From Proteobacteria bacterium UBA6921 (GTDB taxonomy: Bacteria; Pseudomonadota; Gammaproteobacteria; SG8-11): DNA of 17,611 nucleotides. The notes below the pieces were generated by a model. It was not told the origin of the DNA. It did no database searches and worked only from the letters and a program-made list of their open reading frames with translations. Location of the stretch: assembly GCA_002450895.1 (NCBI GenBank), contig DKAR01000191.1, positions 1 to 17,611 on the forward strand, in the 5' to 3' direction. A program made the position numbers and the translations under genes. Positions 1-7,211 of the stretch are shown one piece after another; the first letter of the stretch is position 1, and each line of letters begins with the position of its first letter.

Positions 1-1
1 G

Positions 2-154
2 CAGGTGCACGACGAACTGGTGTTTGAAGTCGCGACATCGGCGCTCGACTCAACCATCAGCGAGATTCGCGCCCGCATGTCCGGCGCTGCTGAATTGGCG
101 GTAACTTTGGAAGTCGACGTCGGGACCGGACAGAACTGGGACGATGCCCACTAA
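2..154 (+). CDS. polA: DNA polymerase I, C-terminal fragment
   Basis: This is the last 50 codons of a gene that begins left of the window. The visible start reads QVHDELVFEV, which is motif C of family A DNA polymerases; its His-Asp-Glu lies in the polymerase active site. The tail ends NWDDAH, in the style of polA termini (a Trp close to the stop). DNA polymerase I fills gaps and removes RNA primers during replication and repair in the cytoplasm. The gene converges on engB, with only ten bases between the two stop codons, an arrangement common in Beta- and Gammaproteobacteria. Only the 3' end is visible, so nothing can be said about the 5'-3' or 3'-5' exonuclease domains. Confidence 0.93.
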   Translation, partial: QVHDELVFEVATSALDSTISEIRARMSGAAELAVTLEVDVGTGQNWDDAH

Positions 155-164
155 CCCGGTGATG

Positions 165-761
165 TCACCCTTTCAGCCACTGAATGACATGTCGCTCGGC
201 CGCCGGGACGCCGTCTTTGTTCACTGCCGAAAATAACTGCAGCGTCGAACCGGCATGGATTTGATCGACTTCCGGGGTAACCTCAACCAAAACGCGCTTT
301 TTCTCGGAACTCGTCAACTTGTCGCTCTTCGTCAGCAGCAGATGAACGGGCACTTTGACGTGCGCACACCATTCGAGCAGTTGGCGGTCGAGATCCGTCA
401 ACCCGCGTCGTGAGTCGGCCACGAGAACAAGACCTCGCAGTGACTTTCGCTTTGTTATGTAGTCTTCAATCAAGCTTCCCCACGCGGCGCGCATGGCTTC
501 GGGAACATCGGCGTAGCCGTAGCCGGGCAGGTCGACCAGTCGCAGCATCCCTTGGACCTGAAAGAAAACCAGCTGCTGGGTGCGTCCCGGCGTTTTGCTG
601 ACGCGCGCCAGTTTTGCACGATGCGTGATCGCGTTTATTGCGCTGGATTTTCCAGCGTTGCTTCGCCCCACGAAGGCAACTTCAGCCCCGACATCCACTG
701 GCGCATGTTCCAGCCGCGGGGCACTGGCGATAAATTGGATTTCACGGAAAAAATCAGTCAT
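165..761 (-). CDS. engB: Ribosome-biogenesis GTPase EngB (YihA/YsxC)
   Basis: A 198-residue TRAFAC-class GTPase of the usual family length. All the G motifs are visible: G1 GRSNAGKSS at residues 32-40, a TPGRTQ switch I/G2 stretch near 57-62, G3 DLPGYG at 77-82, G4 TKSD at 144-147 and G5 SAVNK from about 178. The family is needed for late assembly of the 50S ribosomal subunit. I chose the ATG at 761, which gives the family-like start MTDFF; an in-frame GTG at 770 is also possible and would add three residues. Neither start has a strong Shine-Dalgarno sequence. The gene converges on polA and diverges from the cytochrome c gene. Confidence 0.95.
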   Translation of the reverse strand: MTDFFREIQFIASAPRLEHAPVDVGAEVAFVGRSNAGKSSAINAITHRAKLARVSKTPGRTQQLVFFQVQGMLRLVDLPGYGYADVPEAMRAAWGSLIEDYITKRKSLRGLVLVADSRRGLTDLDRQLLEWCAHVKVPVHLLLTKSDKLTSSEKKRVLVEVTPEVDQIHAGSTLQLFSAVNKDGVPAAERHVIQWLKG

Positions 762-1010
762 AGAGACCACACGCTGTTTCGACTAGAATTCTTGTCACGC
801 CCGGGCCAATCGTTGACGTGCGAGAAAAGTCTAAACTAAGTTCGATTGGATCCGTTGAAGCATTTGCGCGGAAATTCATTTTGCAATCCGCGGCCGCCGG
901 AACAAGGCAACCCAGCTGTAAGTTCGCAGAGCGCGACAAGCGTTTTTAGGGTTCGAGTGGTCCCTGGCGCGCGAAAGTTCTGCTAAGTCGAAGTCTGATG
1001 AGGACACGAG

Positions 1011-1334
1011 ATGGCCTGTAAACCTCGAATCGTTCACACCGTTGCGGCGGTATTGCTGGCGCTGACGGTCAGCCCCGCTTATGCGGCTGGCGACAAAGAA
1101 GCAGGCAAGGAAAAAGCAATTCCCTGCCAGATCTGTCACGGCAAGGGCGGCCGCAGCACCAACCCGCTGTACCCGGTTCTCGCGGGCCAGCATGCGCAGT
1201 ACATCGTGAAACAACTGAAGGCTTTTCAATCCGGGACACGCAAGGACCCCATCATGAATGGCATGGCGGCCCCGCTTTCCGAACAAGACATGGAAGATCT
1301 CGGTTCGTTCTTCCAGAGCAACCGGAATCCCTGA
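1011..1334 (+). CDS. Periplasmic monohaem c-type cytochrome (class I)
   Basis: A 107-residue protein with a signal peptide: a basic start, a hydrophobic stretch at about 11-22, and a likely cleavage after AYA at residue 25. The mature part has one CQICH haem c motif (Cys39, Cys42, His43). Met82 or Met85 in the segment IMNGMAAPLS is the likely distal iron ligand, and the C-terminal helix LGSFFQS is typical of c553/c4-type cytochromes. It should carry electrons in the periplasm, probably to a terminal oxidase. In Pseudomonas-like genomes the gene between engB and dsbA encodes a dihaem cytochrome c4 of about twice this size; here there is a single haem domain. It converges on the cNMP-domain gene with 21 bases between stop codons. 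Confidence 0.88.
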   Translation: MACKPRIVHTVAAVLLALTVSPAYAAGDKEAGKEKAIPCQICHGKGGRSTNPLYPVLAGQHAQYIVKQLKAFQSGTRKDPIMNGMAAPLSEQDMEDLGSFFQSNRNP

Positions 1335-1355
1335 ACCTGACGTCGACCGTCTGGT

Positions 1356-1844
1356 CTACTTTCTTCCTGGCGCGTTGATATAGTGCGTGAATGTCGCGAC
1401 GTCATTGCTGACGCGGCGGAACAGGTGATCCAGGCTGATAATCGCATGCTCCAGCAGGTTCACCGCGATGTACGGATGCTCCACGCGCAACCGGTTGTAC
1501 ATGGCTCGCGTGAGCTTGAGCAGCTGGGTATCGTCGGTGTTGGCCCGCATCCGAACCGACCGCGGCCTGCGGTCGAAGAAGGACATTTCACCGATTAATT
1601 CCCCATCCTTCATCCGGCCAACTTCGGTTTCGTCGTCGCCGTCCTGGTACACCAGCAGCGCTTCACCTTTCACGACGAAAAACAGGGACTCCCCAACGTC
1701 ACCAATGTCCGCAATAATCTCGCCTTGCTTGAACGTGACGAGCTCCGTGTAGTCCAGCAGCGTTTGAACTTCCTTGATTGTCAGCGACTCACAGAGGTAC
1801 TGCTGATTGAGGAACTTCGCGAGGTCGATTTGCTCCCTAGTCAT
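1356..1844 (-). CDS. Stand-alone cyclic nucleotide-binding domain protein
   Basis: A 162-residue protein made almost entirely of one CRP-type cNMP-binding beta-barrel (about residues 18-125), followed by a short helical tail. The phosphate-binding cassette is recognisable: GELIGEMSFFDRRPRSV places Glu86, Arg95 and Ser96 where CRP has its ribose- and phosphate-contacting Glu, Arg and Ser. Cyclic nucleotide binding is therefore plausible. There is no helix-turn-helix, kinase, channel or cyclase domain, so it is not a transcription factor by itself; a role as a partner-binding sensor is inference. An AGGAG sequence lies nine bases before the ATG. It is transcribed against its neighbours and sits between the cytochrome c and dsbA genes. 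I know no gene symbol for it. Confidence 0.82.
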   Translation of the reverse strand: MTREQIDLAKFLNQQYLCESLTIKEVQTLLDYTELVTFKQGEIIADIGDVGESLFFVVKGEALLVYQDGDDETEVGRMKDGELIGEMSFFDRRPRSVRMRANTDDTQLLKLTRAMYNRLRVEHPYIAVNLLEHAIISLDHLFRRVSNDVATFTHYINAPGRK

Positions 1845-1906
1845 GCGTCTTTTCTCCTGCCTGTTTTGCCGCCAAGCATACAGGTTGTTGGCAGCCGGAG
1901 AAAATC

Positions 1907-1935
1907 TTCAACGCGGGTTCATCTAAGATTAAGAT
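1907..1935 (+). promoter_or_regulatory. Candidate sigma-70-type promoter of dsbA
   Basis: TTCAAC (1907-1912) is followed after 17 bases by TAAGAT (1930-1935). TAAGAT is present twice in tandem, at 1924-1929 and 1930-1935. The match to consensus is moderate at -10 and poor at -35. The position would give a leader of roughly 30 bases before the dsbA ATG at 1970. This is a motif match only. Confidence 0.3.
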
Positions 1936-1969
1936 AGCCAGCGCTAACTTTAACGGCGAGGACGTGGAA

Positions 1970-2617
1970 ATGATCATGAACATAACCAGAAAAATCGGAT
2001 TTCTCCTGGCGCTCGCCGTCGTTGCAATTGCACCGGCACAGGCCGCCGACGAGTACGTGGAAAATTCCCACTACGAACTGGTCACGCCGCCGCTGCCAAC
2101 GAGCACACCCGGAAAGGTCGAAGTCGTCGAACTGTTCTGGTACGGCTGCCCGCACTGTTACCAGTTCGAACCGACGCTGCAGAAGTGGATTAAAAACAAA
2201 CCCGCCAACGTCGAGTTCATCCGCGTACCCGGCATTTTCCGGCCCGAGTGGTCGGTACTGGCGCGCGCGTATTACACCGCCCAGGCCCTCGGCGTGTTAG
2301 ACAAGGTCCATGATTCGATTTTCGCCGCGATACACGAGCTGCGCCGTCCCCTTCAGTCCGAAGACCAACTGGCGGCTTTTTTTGCGGAACAAGGTGTTAA
2401 GGACGAGGATTTCCGCAAGACATTCCGGTCATTTGCCGTTGAAACCAAAGTCAGGCGCGCCCAGGAACTGAGCCAGCGTTATGGCGCACGCGGCGTTCCG
2501 ACCATGATCGTGAACGGAAAATATCGAGTCAGCGCAGGGCTTTCCGGTGTTCAGACACATGCCAATGCAATCAAGGTCGTGGACGCACTGATAAAGCGCG
2601 AAGCCGCTCTTAAATAG
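1970..2617 (+). CDS. dsbA: Thiol:disulfide interchange protein DsbA
   Basis: A 215-residue periplasmic oxidoreductase that introduces disulfide bonds into exported proteins and is normally reoxidised by DsbB. The signal peptide runs from MIMNITRKIG through a hydrophobic core to AQA, with the mature protein starting ADEYV. The thioredoxin-fold active site is C60-P-H-C63 in FWYGCPHCYQF, the standard DsbA dipeptide. The cis-proline loop is GVPTMIVNG near the C-terminus, and the helical insert lies between. I chose the ATG at 1970 because GAGG at 1958-1961 is eight bases upstream; a GTG at 1964 and an ATG at 1976 are in frame but worse spaced. The gene follows the engB/cytochrome c block, as in several Gammaproteobacteria. 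Confidence 0.94.
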   Translation: MIMNITRKIGFLLALAVVAIAPAQAADEYVENSHYELVTPPLPTSTPGKVEVVELFWYGCPHCYQFEPTLQKWIKNKPANVEFIRVPGIFRPEWSVLARAYYTAQALGVLDKVHDSIFAAIHELRRPLQSEDQLAAFFAEQGVKDEDFRKTFRSFAVETKVRRAQELSQRYGARGVPTMIVNGKYRVSAGLSGVQTHANAIKVVDALIKREAALK

Positions 2618-2740
2618 CTAACGGAGTTGACCCGTAGTTGATCGGGAAAAGTAGACGCAGGCCGCACTCTTGGCGAAGAGGTTTACTGTAGAGTGACGAC
2701 CGAGGGAACGATACAAATCGAGCATCGCAAAAGGATCACG

Positions 2741-2812
2741 GTGTGCGCTACGTTGAACTTAAGTCTTGGTCCAGATTCTCTGACCGTGCTGATTGTCGCG
2801 GCTTCGACATGA
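2741..2812 (+). CDS. Possible 23-codon leader ORF upstream of the EEP gene
   Basis: A GTG at 2741 has AAGGA at 2731-2735, five bases upstream, and reads 23 codons to a TGA at 2810-2812. It is in the same frame as the following EEP-family gene, whose ATG is at 2849. It shows no recognisable motif beyond a short hydrophobic stretch (LTVLIVAA). It could be a leader peptide, the remains of a longer N-terminus of the downstream protein cut by a stop codon, or chance. The rest of the 2618-2848 gap shows nothing I can name. Confidence 0.15.
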   Translation: MCATLNLSLGPDSLTVLIVAAST

Positions 2813-2848
2813 CCGCCCTTTGATGGTGTTTTGCAAATCCAACCGGCC

Positions 2849-3661
2849 ATGCTGACGAACCGACAACTGAAGTACTACGAGCCCGACCCGCAGGGGGAAT
2901 CCGCCCCGCAGCAGGTCGTTCGGCTGTTGAGCTACAACATCCAGGTCGGAATTGCATCGACGAAGTTTCGCGACTATTTCACGATGAGCTGGAAGCATGT
3001 GCTTCCCCACGCGCAGATTTATGAAAACCTGCAACGAATTGCCCAATTGCTCGGCAGCTACGATATCGTGGCGCTGCAGGAAGCGGATGGCGGCAGCCTC
3101 CGCAGCGGATTCATCAATCAAACCGAATATCTGGCCAGCCACGCGGAGTTTCCGCACTGGCATCACCAGGTGAACCGGGACCTGGGCCGCTTTGCCCAGC
3201 ACGCGAATGGTCTTCTTTCCCGATACAAGCCCTCTGAGGTCGTCGACTACAAGCTGCCCGGGTTCATTCCCGGTCGTGGCGCGCTGGTCGTCCAGTTCGG
3301 CACATCAGACGAACCGCTGGTCCTGATCATTCTGCACCTGGCGTTGGGCAAGCGTGCCCGCCAGCGGCAACTTTCCAGCATCGGCGAGATCGTGCAGAGC
3401 TACAAGCATGTGGTCGTCATGGGCGACATGAACTGCCAGCCCAACAGCGATGAAATGCGCTTCCTGCTGAAACGCACCAACCTCTGCGAGCCAACACATG
3501 GATTGAAGACCTTCCCGAGCTGGCGTCCGGCACGCACCATCGATCACATCCTCGTCACACCCACACTTGAGGTTCGCGACGTTCACGTCCTGAACCATCT
3601 GTTTTCGGACCATCTGCCGATCGCGATGGACATCGCCCTGCCGCCCGGCTTGTCGATCTAA
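2849..3661 (+). CDS. Endonuclease/exonuclease/phosphatase (EEP) family protein
   Basis: A 270-residue protein with the whole EEP (exonuclease III/DNase I-like) catalytic set. Asn30 lies in LLSYNIQ, metal-binding Glu78 in ALQEADGG, Asp193 and Asn195 in MGDMNCQP, an IDHILVT segment precedes the last motif, and Asp254-His255 lie in FSDHLPI. Members hydrolyse phosphodiester bonds in nucleic acids, phospholipids or inositol phosphates; the substrate cannot be read from sequence. There is no signal peptide, so it is probably cytoplasmic. I chose the ATG at 2849; a TTG at 2831 is an in-frame alternative, and neither has a clear Shine-Dalgarno sequence. A homologous gene follows dsbA in Pseudomonas-like genomes, which supports conserved synteny rather than recent insertion. 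Confidence 0.85.
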   Translation: MLTNRQLKYYEPDPQGESAPQQVVRLLSYNIQVGIASTKFRDYFTMSWKHVLPHAQIYENLQRIAQLLGSYDIVALQEADGGSLRSGFINQTEYLASHAEFPHWHHQVNRDLGRFAQHANGLLSRYKPSEVVDYKLPGFIPGRGALVVQFGTSDEPLVLIILHLALGKRARQRQLSSIGEIVQSYKHVVVMGDMNCQPNSDEMRFLLKRTNLCEPTHGLKTFPSWRPARTIDHILVTPTLEVRDVHVLNHLFSDHLPIAMDIALPPGLSI

Positions 3662-3691
3662 CCTGCTTCAGCCCAAGATATCCCACCTGTT

Positions 3692-3721
3692 GTGGCGCGC
3701 CGCGTCACGAAAAAACTTTTT
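3692..3721 (+). terminator. Weak hairpin with T-tract between the EEP and hslR genes
   Basis: GTGGCGC (3692-3698) can pair with GCGTCAC (3702-3708, one G-T pair) around a three-base loop. An A-run and then TTTTT (3717-3721) follow. The eight-base gap before the T-run makes it a poor intrinsic terminator, but it is the only terminator-like structure in this gap. Confidence 0.3.
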
Positions 3722-3738
3722 GGACGCCTCTTTACGCC

Positions 3739-4140
3739 ATGCCTGAGCGTGCCGACAAGATTCGACTGGATAAATGGCTGTGGGCCGCGCGGTTTTACAA
3801 GACACGCTCGCAAGCCACCACCGCCATCAACGGCGGCAAGGTTTTCGTCGATGGCGAACGCGCCAAAGCCGGACGCGAAGCGCGCATTGGCATGGTGCTG
3901 AGCATCCGCGCGCACGAAACAGACTGGGAAATTGAAGTTATTGCGTTGTCAGAGCGGCGCGGCCCGGCCACGGAAGCACGACTGCTTTATCGCGAAACCG
4001 ACGCCAGTGTGGCCAACCGGCAGCGCCAGGCCGAGCAGCGAAAACAACACGCTATACTTCTCGGGGATCGTCACGGACGCCCGACGAAGAAAGACCGACG
4101 CGCGATCATTCGCTTCACGCGCCGCGTTGAACGTGAGTAA
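3739..4140 (+). CDS. hslR: Hsp15-type S4-domain ribosome-associated heat shock protein
   Basis: A 133-residue protein, the usual length for Hsp15. An S4 RNA-binding domain occupies about residues 7-70: IRLDKWLWAARFYKTRS, then the NGGKVFVDG loop. A basic, Arg/Lys-rich C-terminal tail follows (RPTKKDRRAIIRF). In Escherichia coli, Hsp15 binds 50S subunits carrying a stalled peptidyl-tRNA and helps free the nascent chain. The ATG at 3739 puts the S4 domain at its normal distance from the N-terminus. It lies 77 bases after the EEP gene and 38 bases before ubiA on the same strand. No heat-shock promoter could be made out by eye. Confidence 0.92.
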   Translation: MPERADKIRLDKWLWAARFYKTRSQATTAINGGKVFVDGERAKAGREARIGMVLSIRAHETDWEIEVIALSERRGPATEARLLYRETDASVANRQRQAEQRKQHAILLGDRHGRPTKKDRRAIIRFTRRVERE

Positions 4141-4178
4141 GCCTTGCGCTTCCGGTCGGCGGCAAAAAGGGTATTGCG

Positions 4179-5036
4179 ATGTTCTCAAAACTCAAGCACT
4201 ACGCCATCCTGATCCGGCTCAACAAGCCGATCGGAATCTTTCTCCTGCTATGGCCCACCATGTGGGCATTGTGGATCGCCGGCGCGGGGCAACCGGACAA
4301 ACTGATCATTGCGATTTTCGTGGCCGGAACAGTCCTGATGCGCTCTGCGGGCTGCGCAATCAACGATTACGCAGACCGGGATTTTGATCCGCATGTACAA
4401 CGCACGCGACTGCGCCCGATTGCAGCCGGCCTGGTAACTCCCGGCGAAGCATTGGTTATCGCCGCCCTGCTCGCGCTGTGCGCTTTCGGACTGGTGCTGC
4501 TGACGAATGAGCTGACGATCAAACTGTCCGTCGGTGGCGCCGCGCTCGCGGCGCTCTACCCGTACATGAAGCGACACACCTACGTACCCCAGGCGTTTCT
4601 GGGACTCGCTTTCGGATGGGCGGTGCCGATGGCGTTTGCCGCCCAGACCGGGGAAGTGACGCGGATCGCCTGGCTGCTGCTGCTTGCCAATGTTTTATGG
4701 ACGACGGCCTACGACACCATCTATGCCATGGTGGATCGCGAGGATGACTTGCGCATCGGCGTCAAATCGACCGCAATTCTTTTTGGCCAGGGCGATATCG
4801 TCGCGGTCATGATCCTTCACGTGCTCTTTTTCGCGACCATGGTATTGATCGGACACCAGCTGGAACTGGGCTGGTATTACTATGGGGGCCTCGTCGTCGC
4901 GTCACTCTCGACGCTGTATCAGTTTGTGCTGTTGCGCTCGCGCGACGAGAGTAAATATTTCCGGGCATTTCTGAACAACAACTGGTTCGGCGCCGCGATC
5001 TTCGCGGGAATCGGCCTCGAATACTATTTCAAATGA
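4179..5036 (+). CDS. ubiA: 4-hydroxybenzoate polyprenyltransferase UbiA
   Basis: A 285-residue inner-membrane prenyltransferase that attaches a polyprenyl tail to 4-hydroxybenzoate, the membrane step of ubiquinone synthesis. It has the early segment RLNKPIGIFLLLWPTMWALW and both Asp-rich magnesium/diphosphate motifs: NDYADRDFD at 62-70 and YDTIYAMVDREDD at 178-190. Several hydrophobic helices of the UbiA superfamily are evident, and length and motif spacing are normal. The start is the ATG at 4179; a GTATTGCG stretch upstream gives no clear Shine-Dalgarno sequence. The downstream kdsD gene starts 46 bases after the stop, so co-transcription is possible. There is no ubiC next to it, unlike in many Gammaproteobacteria. 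Confidence 0.95.
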   Translation: MFSKLKHYAILIRLNKPIGIFLLLWPTMWALWIAGAGQPDKLIIAIFVAGTVLMRSAGCAINDYADRDFDPHVQRTRLRPIAAGLVTPGEALVIAALLALCAFGLVLLTNELTIKLSVGGAALAALYPYMKRHTYVPQAFLGLAFGWAVPMAFAAQTGEVTRIAWLLLLANVLWTTAYDTIYAMVDREDDLRIGVKSTAILFGQGDIVAVMILHVLFFATMVLIGHQLELGWYYYGGLVVASLSTLYQFVLLRSRDESKYFRAFLNNNWFGAAIFAGIGLEYYFK

Positions 5037-5082
5037 CCCCGGGTCGGCTTATCCTGTGCCGATTCCACCAATCAAGAAAACC

Positions 5083-6099
5083 ATGGCAAAAACCAGCAGT
5101 TCCGCCCCGCCGACGGCGGCCGTCAATCACGATGAAAAGATGCGCGACCTCGGACGCGCCGTCGTCGAGATAGAGGCCCGCGAAGTCGCGTCGCTTGCCT
5201 CGCGCATTGACGATAATTTCGTACGCGCGTGCAACTTGATGCTGCATTGCCAAGGGCGAATCATCGTCATCGGAATGGGCAAGAGCGGGCACATCGGGGG
5301 AAAGATTGCTTCGACCCTGGCGAGCACCGGCACTCCCGCATTTTTCGTGCATCCCGGCGAGGCAAGCCACGGTGATCTCGGCATGATCACCGCACAAGAT
5401 GTCGTCGTGGCGGTATCAAATTCGGGTGAAACCGATGAAATCCTGACGATACTTCCCATCATCAAGCGACTGGGCGCACCGTTGATTGCGCTGACGGGAA
5501 ATTTGCGGTCGACGCTGGCGAAAAATTCATCGGTAGTCATCGACGTTTCAATCCACGAAGAAGCGTGCCCGCTCGGCCTTGCGCCGACGTCCAGCACCAC
5601 GGCGACACTGGTTATGGGTGATGCCCTGGCGATTGCACTGCTCGAAGCGCGCAACTTTACTCGCGATGATTTCGCGCGCGCACATCCTGCCGGCCGCCTT
5701 GGACGACGCCTCCTGCTGCACATCAGCGACGTCATGCATACCGGAAATGAGATTCCGCAGGTTTCCTCGAACGCAACGCTGTCCGCCGCCCTGCTCGAAA
5801 TGACCAAGAAGGGAATGGGCATGACCGCCGTGACCGGCGATGATGGAAAGGTGCTCGGGATATTCACTGATGGCGACCTGCGCCGATTGCTGGATCGCGG
5901 GCCGATTGATATCCATCAGACACACATCGCGGACATCATGAAAGCCGGCCCCCAAACCGCACGCTCCCACTTGCTCGCCGCGGAGGCACTGCAAATGATG
6001 CAGACAAAACGCGTCAATCAACTGTTGATTACTGATGATCAGGGAACACTGGTCGGCGCATTGAACATGCACGACCTGCTGCGCTCGGGAGTTGTGTAA
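5083..6099 (+). CDS. kdsD: Arabinose-5-phosphate isomerase
   Basis: A 338-residue protein that interconverts D-ribulose 5-phosphate and D-arabinose 5-phosphate, the first step towards Kdo for lipopolysaccharide. An N-terminal SIS domain (about residues 40-180) holds GMGKSGHIGGKIASTLASTG, VSNSGETDE and ACPLGLAPTSSTTA. Two CBS domains follow (about 205-335; VMHTGNEIP and IMKAGPQ mark their starts). I took the ATG at 5083 rather than the GTG at 5056; neither has a good ribosome-binding site, and the first 25 residues are of low complexity in either case. It starts the kdsD-kdsC-lptCAB run, the standard order in Proteobacteria, and ends three bases before the kdsC ATG. Confidence 0.95.
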   Translation: MAKTSSSAPPTAAVNHDEKMRDLGRAVVEIEAREVASLASRIDDNFVRACNLMLHCQGRIIVIGMGKSGHIGGKIASTLASTGTPAFFVHPGEASHGDLGMITAQDVVVAVSNSGETDEILTILPIIKRLGAPLIALTGNLRSTLAKNSSVVIDVSIHEEACPLGLAPTSSTTATLVMGDALAIALLEARNFTRDDFARAHPAGRLGRRLLLHISDVMHTGNEIPQVSSNATLSAALLEMTKKGMGMTAVTGDDGKVLGIFTDGDLRRLLDRGPIDIHQTHIADIMKAGPQTARSHLLAAEALQMMQTKRVNQLLITDDQGTLVGALNMHDLLRSGVV

Positions 6100-6102
6100 A
6101 CC

Positions 6103-6630
6103 ATGCAAGACGTATTTGCCCGCGCCGCGAAAATCAAACTTGTGTTATTCGATGTCGACGGCGTGCTGACCGACGGACGGCTGATCCTGGATGACCGCGG
6201 CGTCGAGTACAAAGCGTTTTACTCCCGTGATGGCCACGGCATGAAGATGCTTCAGGAAACGGGCGTCCTCATTGGAATCATCACCGGAAGAACCTCGGAC
6301 GTCGTGCGGCACCGAATGGAAAGCCTCGGCATTCAGCACGTATATCAGGGCCAACGTCACAAACTCATCGCCTACGATGAACTGCGCGCCAAACTCGACC
6401 TTGACCATGACTCGATCGCCTTCGTCGGCGATGACGTCGTGGATCTGCCGGTGATGCAAAAAGTCGGATTGGCCATCGCCGTCGCCGATGCCCACGAAAC
6501 CGTCAAGCAACACGCGCACTGGACCTGCCCGCATCCCGGAGGCCGTGGCGCCGGACGCGATGTCTGCGAACTCGTCATGAATGCCCAAGGCACGCTTCAG
6601 GCGAAGTTGCGCGAATATCTGGCCCCGTGA
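6103..6630 (+). CDS. kdsC: 3-deoxy-D-manno-octulosonate 8-phosphate phosphatase
   Basis: A 175-residue HAD-superfamily phosphatase without a cap domain, the usual KdsC size. The nucleophile motif is DVDGVLTDG with Asp17 and Asp19. Motif II is ITGRTSD, and the metal-binding motif is GDDVVDLPVM at 109-118. The C-terminal HPGGRGAGRDVCE segment is characteristic of KdsC. It removes phosphate from Kdo-8-phosphate to give Kdo, acting two steps after KdsD; the intervening KdsA is not in this window. The stop codon overlaps the lptC GTG by four bases (GTGA), suggesting translational coupling. Confidence 0.95.
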   Translation: MQDVFARAAKIKLVLFDVDGVLTDGRLILDDRGVEYKAFYSRDGHGMKMLQETGVLIGIITGRTSDVVRHRMESLGIQHVYQGQRHKLIAYDELRAKLDLDHDSIAFVGDDVVDLPVMQKVGLAIAVADAHETVKQHAHWTCPHPGGRGAGRDVCELVMNAQGTLQAKLREYLAP

Positions 6631-7211
6631 AAAACGCACTTTCGTCGACGTGGATACGTCGCGGCTTGTTGCTGAGCGCGCTCGGCATCGCCACGCTCGC
6701 CACCTGGTGGATGCAGGACACGGCGGAAAAAACAACGCCCCCCCGCAATCCGAATGCAGCACAGCCACCCGACTATTCGATGTCAACGTTTTCCGTCATT
6801 GAATATCGGGCGGAAGGAAGCCCGAAATACAAACTCAGCGCGGCGGAAATGAATCATTACGCGACGGACGGAACATCGCGCTTCGCCGAACCCAACGTGA
6901 CGTTTTTTTCTCCGGACCGGGCACCACTGGTTCTCAAAGCAGACACGGGCGTTGCCACGCGCGACGATAGCGAAATACTGCTCAATGGCAATGTGGTTCT
7001 GGAGCGCGCGCAGGATGAACGGCGCCCTTGGATGAAACTCACAACGACGAATGTAACCGTGCATCCGCACGACGAGCTGGCCGAAACTTCCGAACCCGTA
7101 CTGGTTCTTGATCCAACGAGCCGGACGACTGCCGAAGGGATGAAAGTCCATGTCTCCGACGCGCGCGTCACATTGCTGTCGAAAGTACGAGGACAATATG
7201 AAGTTAGGTAG
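6627..7211 (+). CDS. lptC: LPS export system protein LptC
   Basis: A 194-residue bitopic inner-membrane protein: an N-terminal basic stretch, one membrane helix (about residues 9-27), and a periplasmic LptC/OstA-like beta-jellyroll with features such as YRAEGSPKYKLSA and LNGNVVLER. LptC joins LptB2FG and passes LPS to LptA across the periplasm. The start is a GTG inside the kdsC stop (GTGA). The coding region runs 14 bases into lptA. LptC proteins diverge strongly in sequence, so the call rests partly on the membrane anchor, the size and its fixed place between kdsC and lptA. Confidence 0.92.
   Translation: MKNALSSTWIRRGLLLSALGIATLATWWMQDTAEKTTPPRNPNAAQPPDYSMSTFSVIEYRAEGSPKYKLSAAEMNHYATDGTSRFAEPNVTFFSPDRAPLVLKADTGVATRDDSEILLNGNVVLERAQDERRPWMKLTTTNVTVHPHDELAETSEPVLVLDPTSRTTAEGMKVHVSDARVTLLSKVRGQYEVR

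Noticed and set aside
158..169. GGTGATGTCACC palindrome between polA and engB as a bidirectional terminator
   Set aside because: The stem is five bases with a two-base loop and no T-run on either strand; too weak to call.
762..1010. Promoters for the divergent engB and cytochrome c genes
   Set aside because: A TTGACG box (plus strand) and TTGGCC (minus strand) exist, but neither has an acceptable -10 at 16-18 bases. No gene or RNA is seen in this gap.
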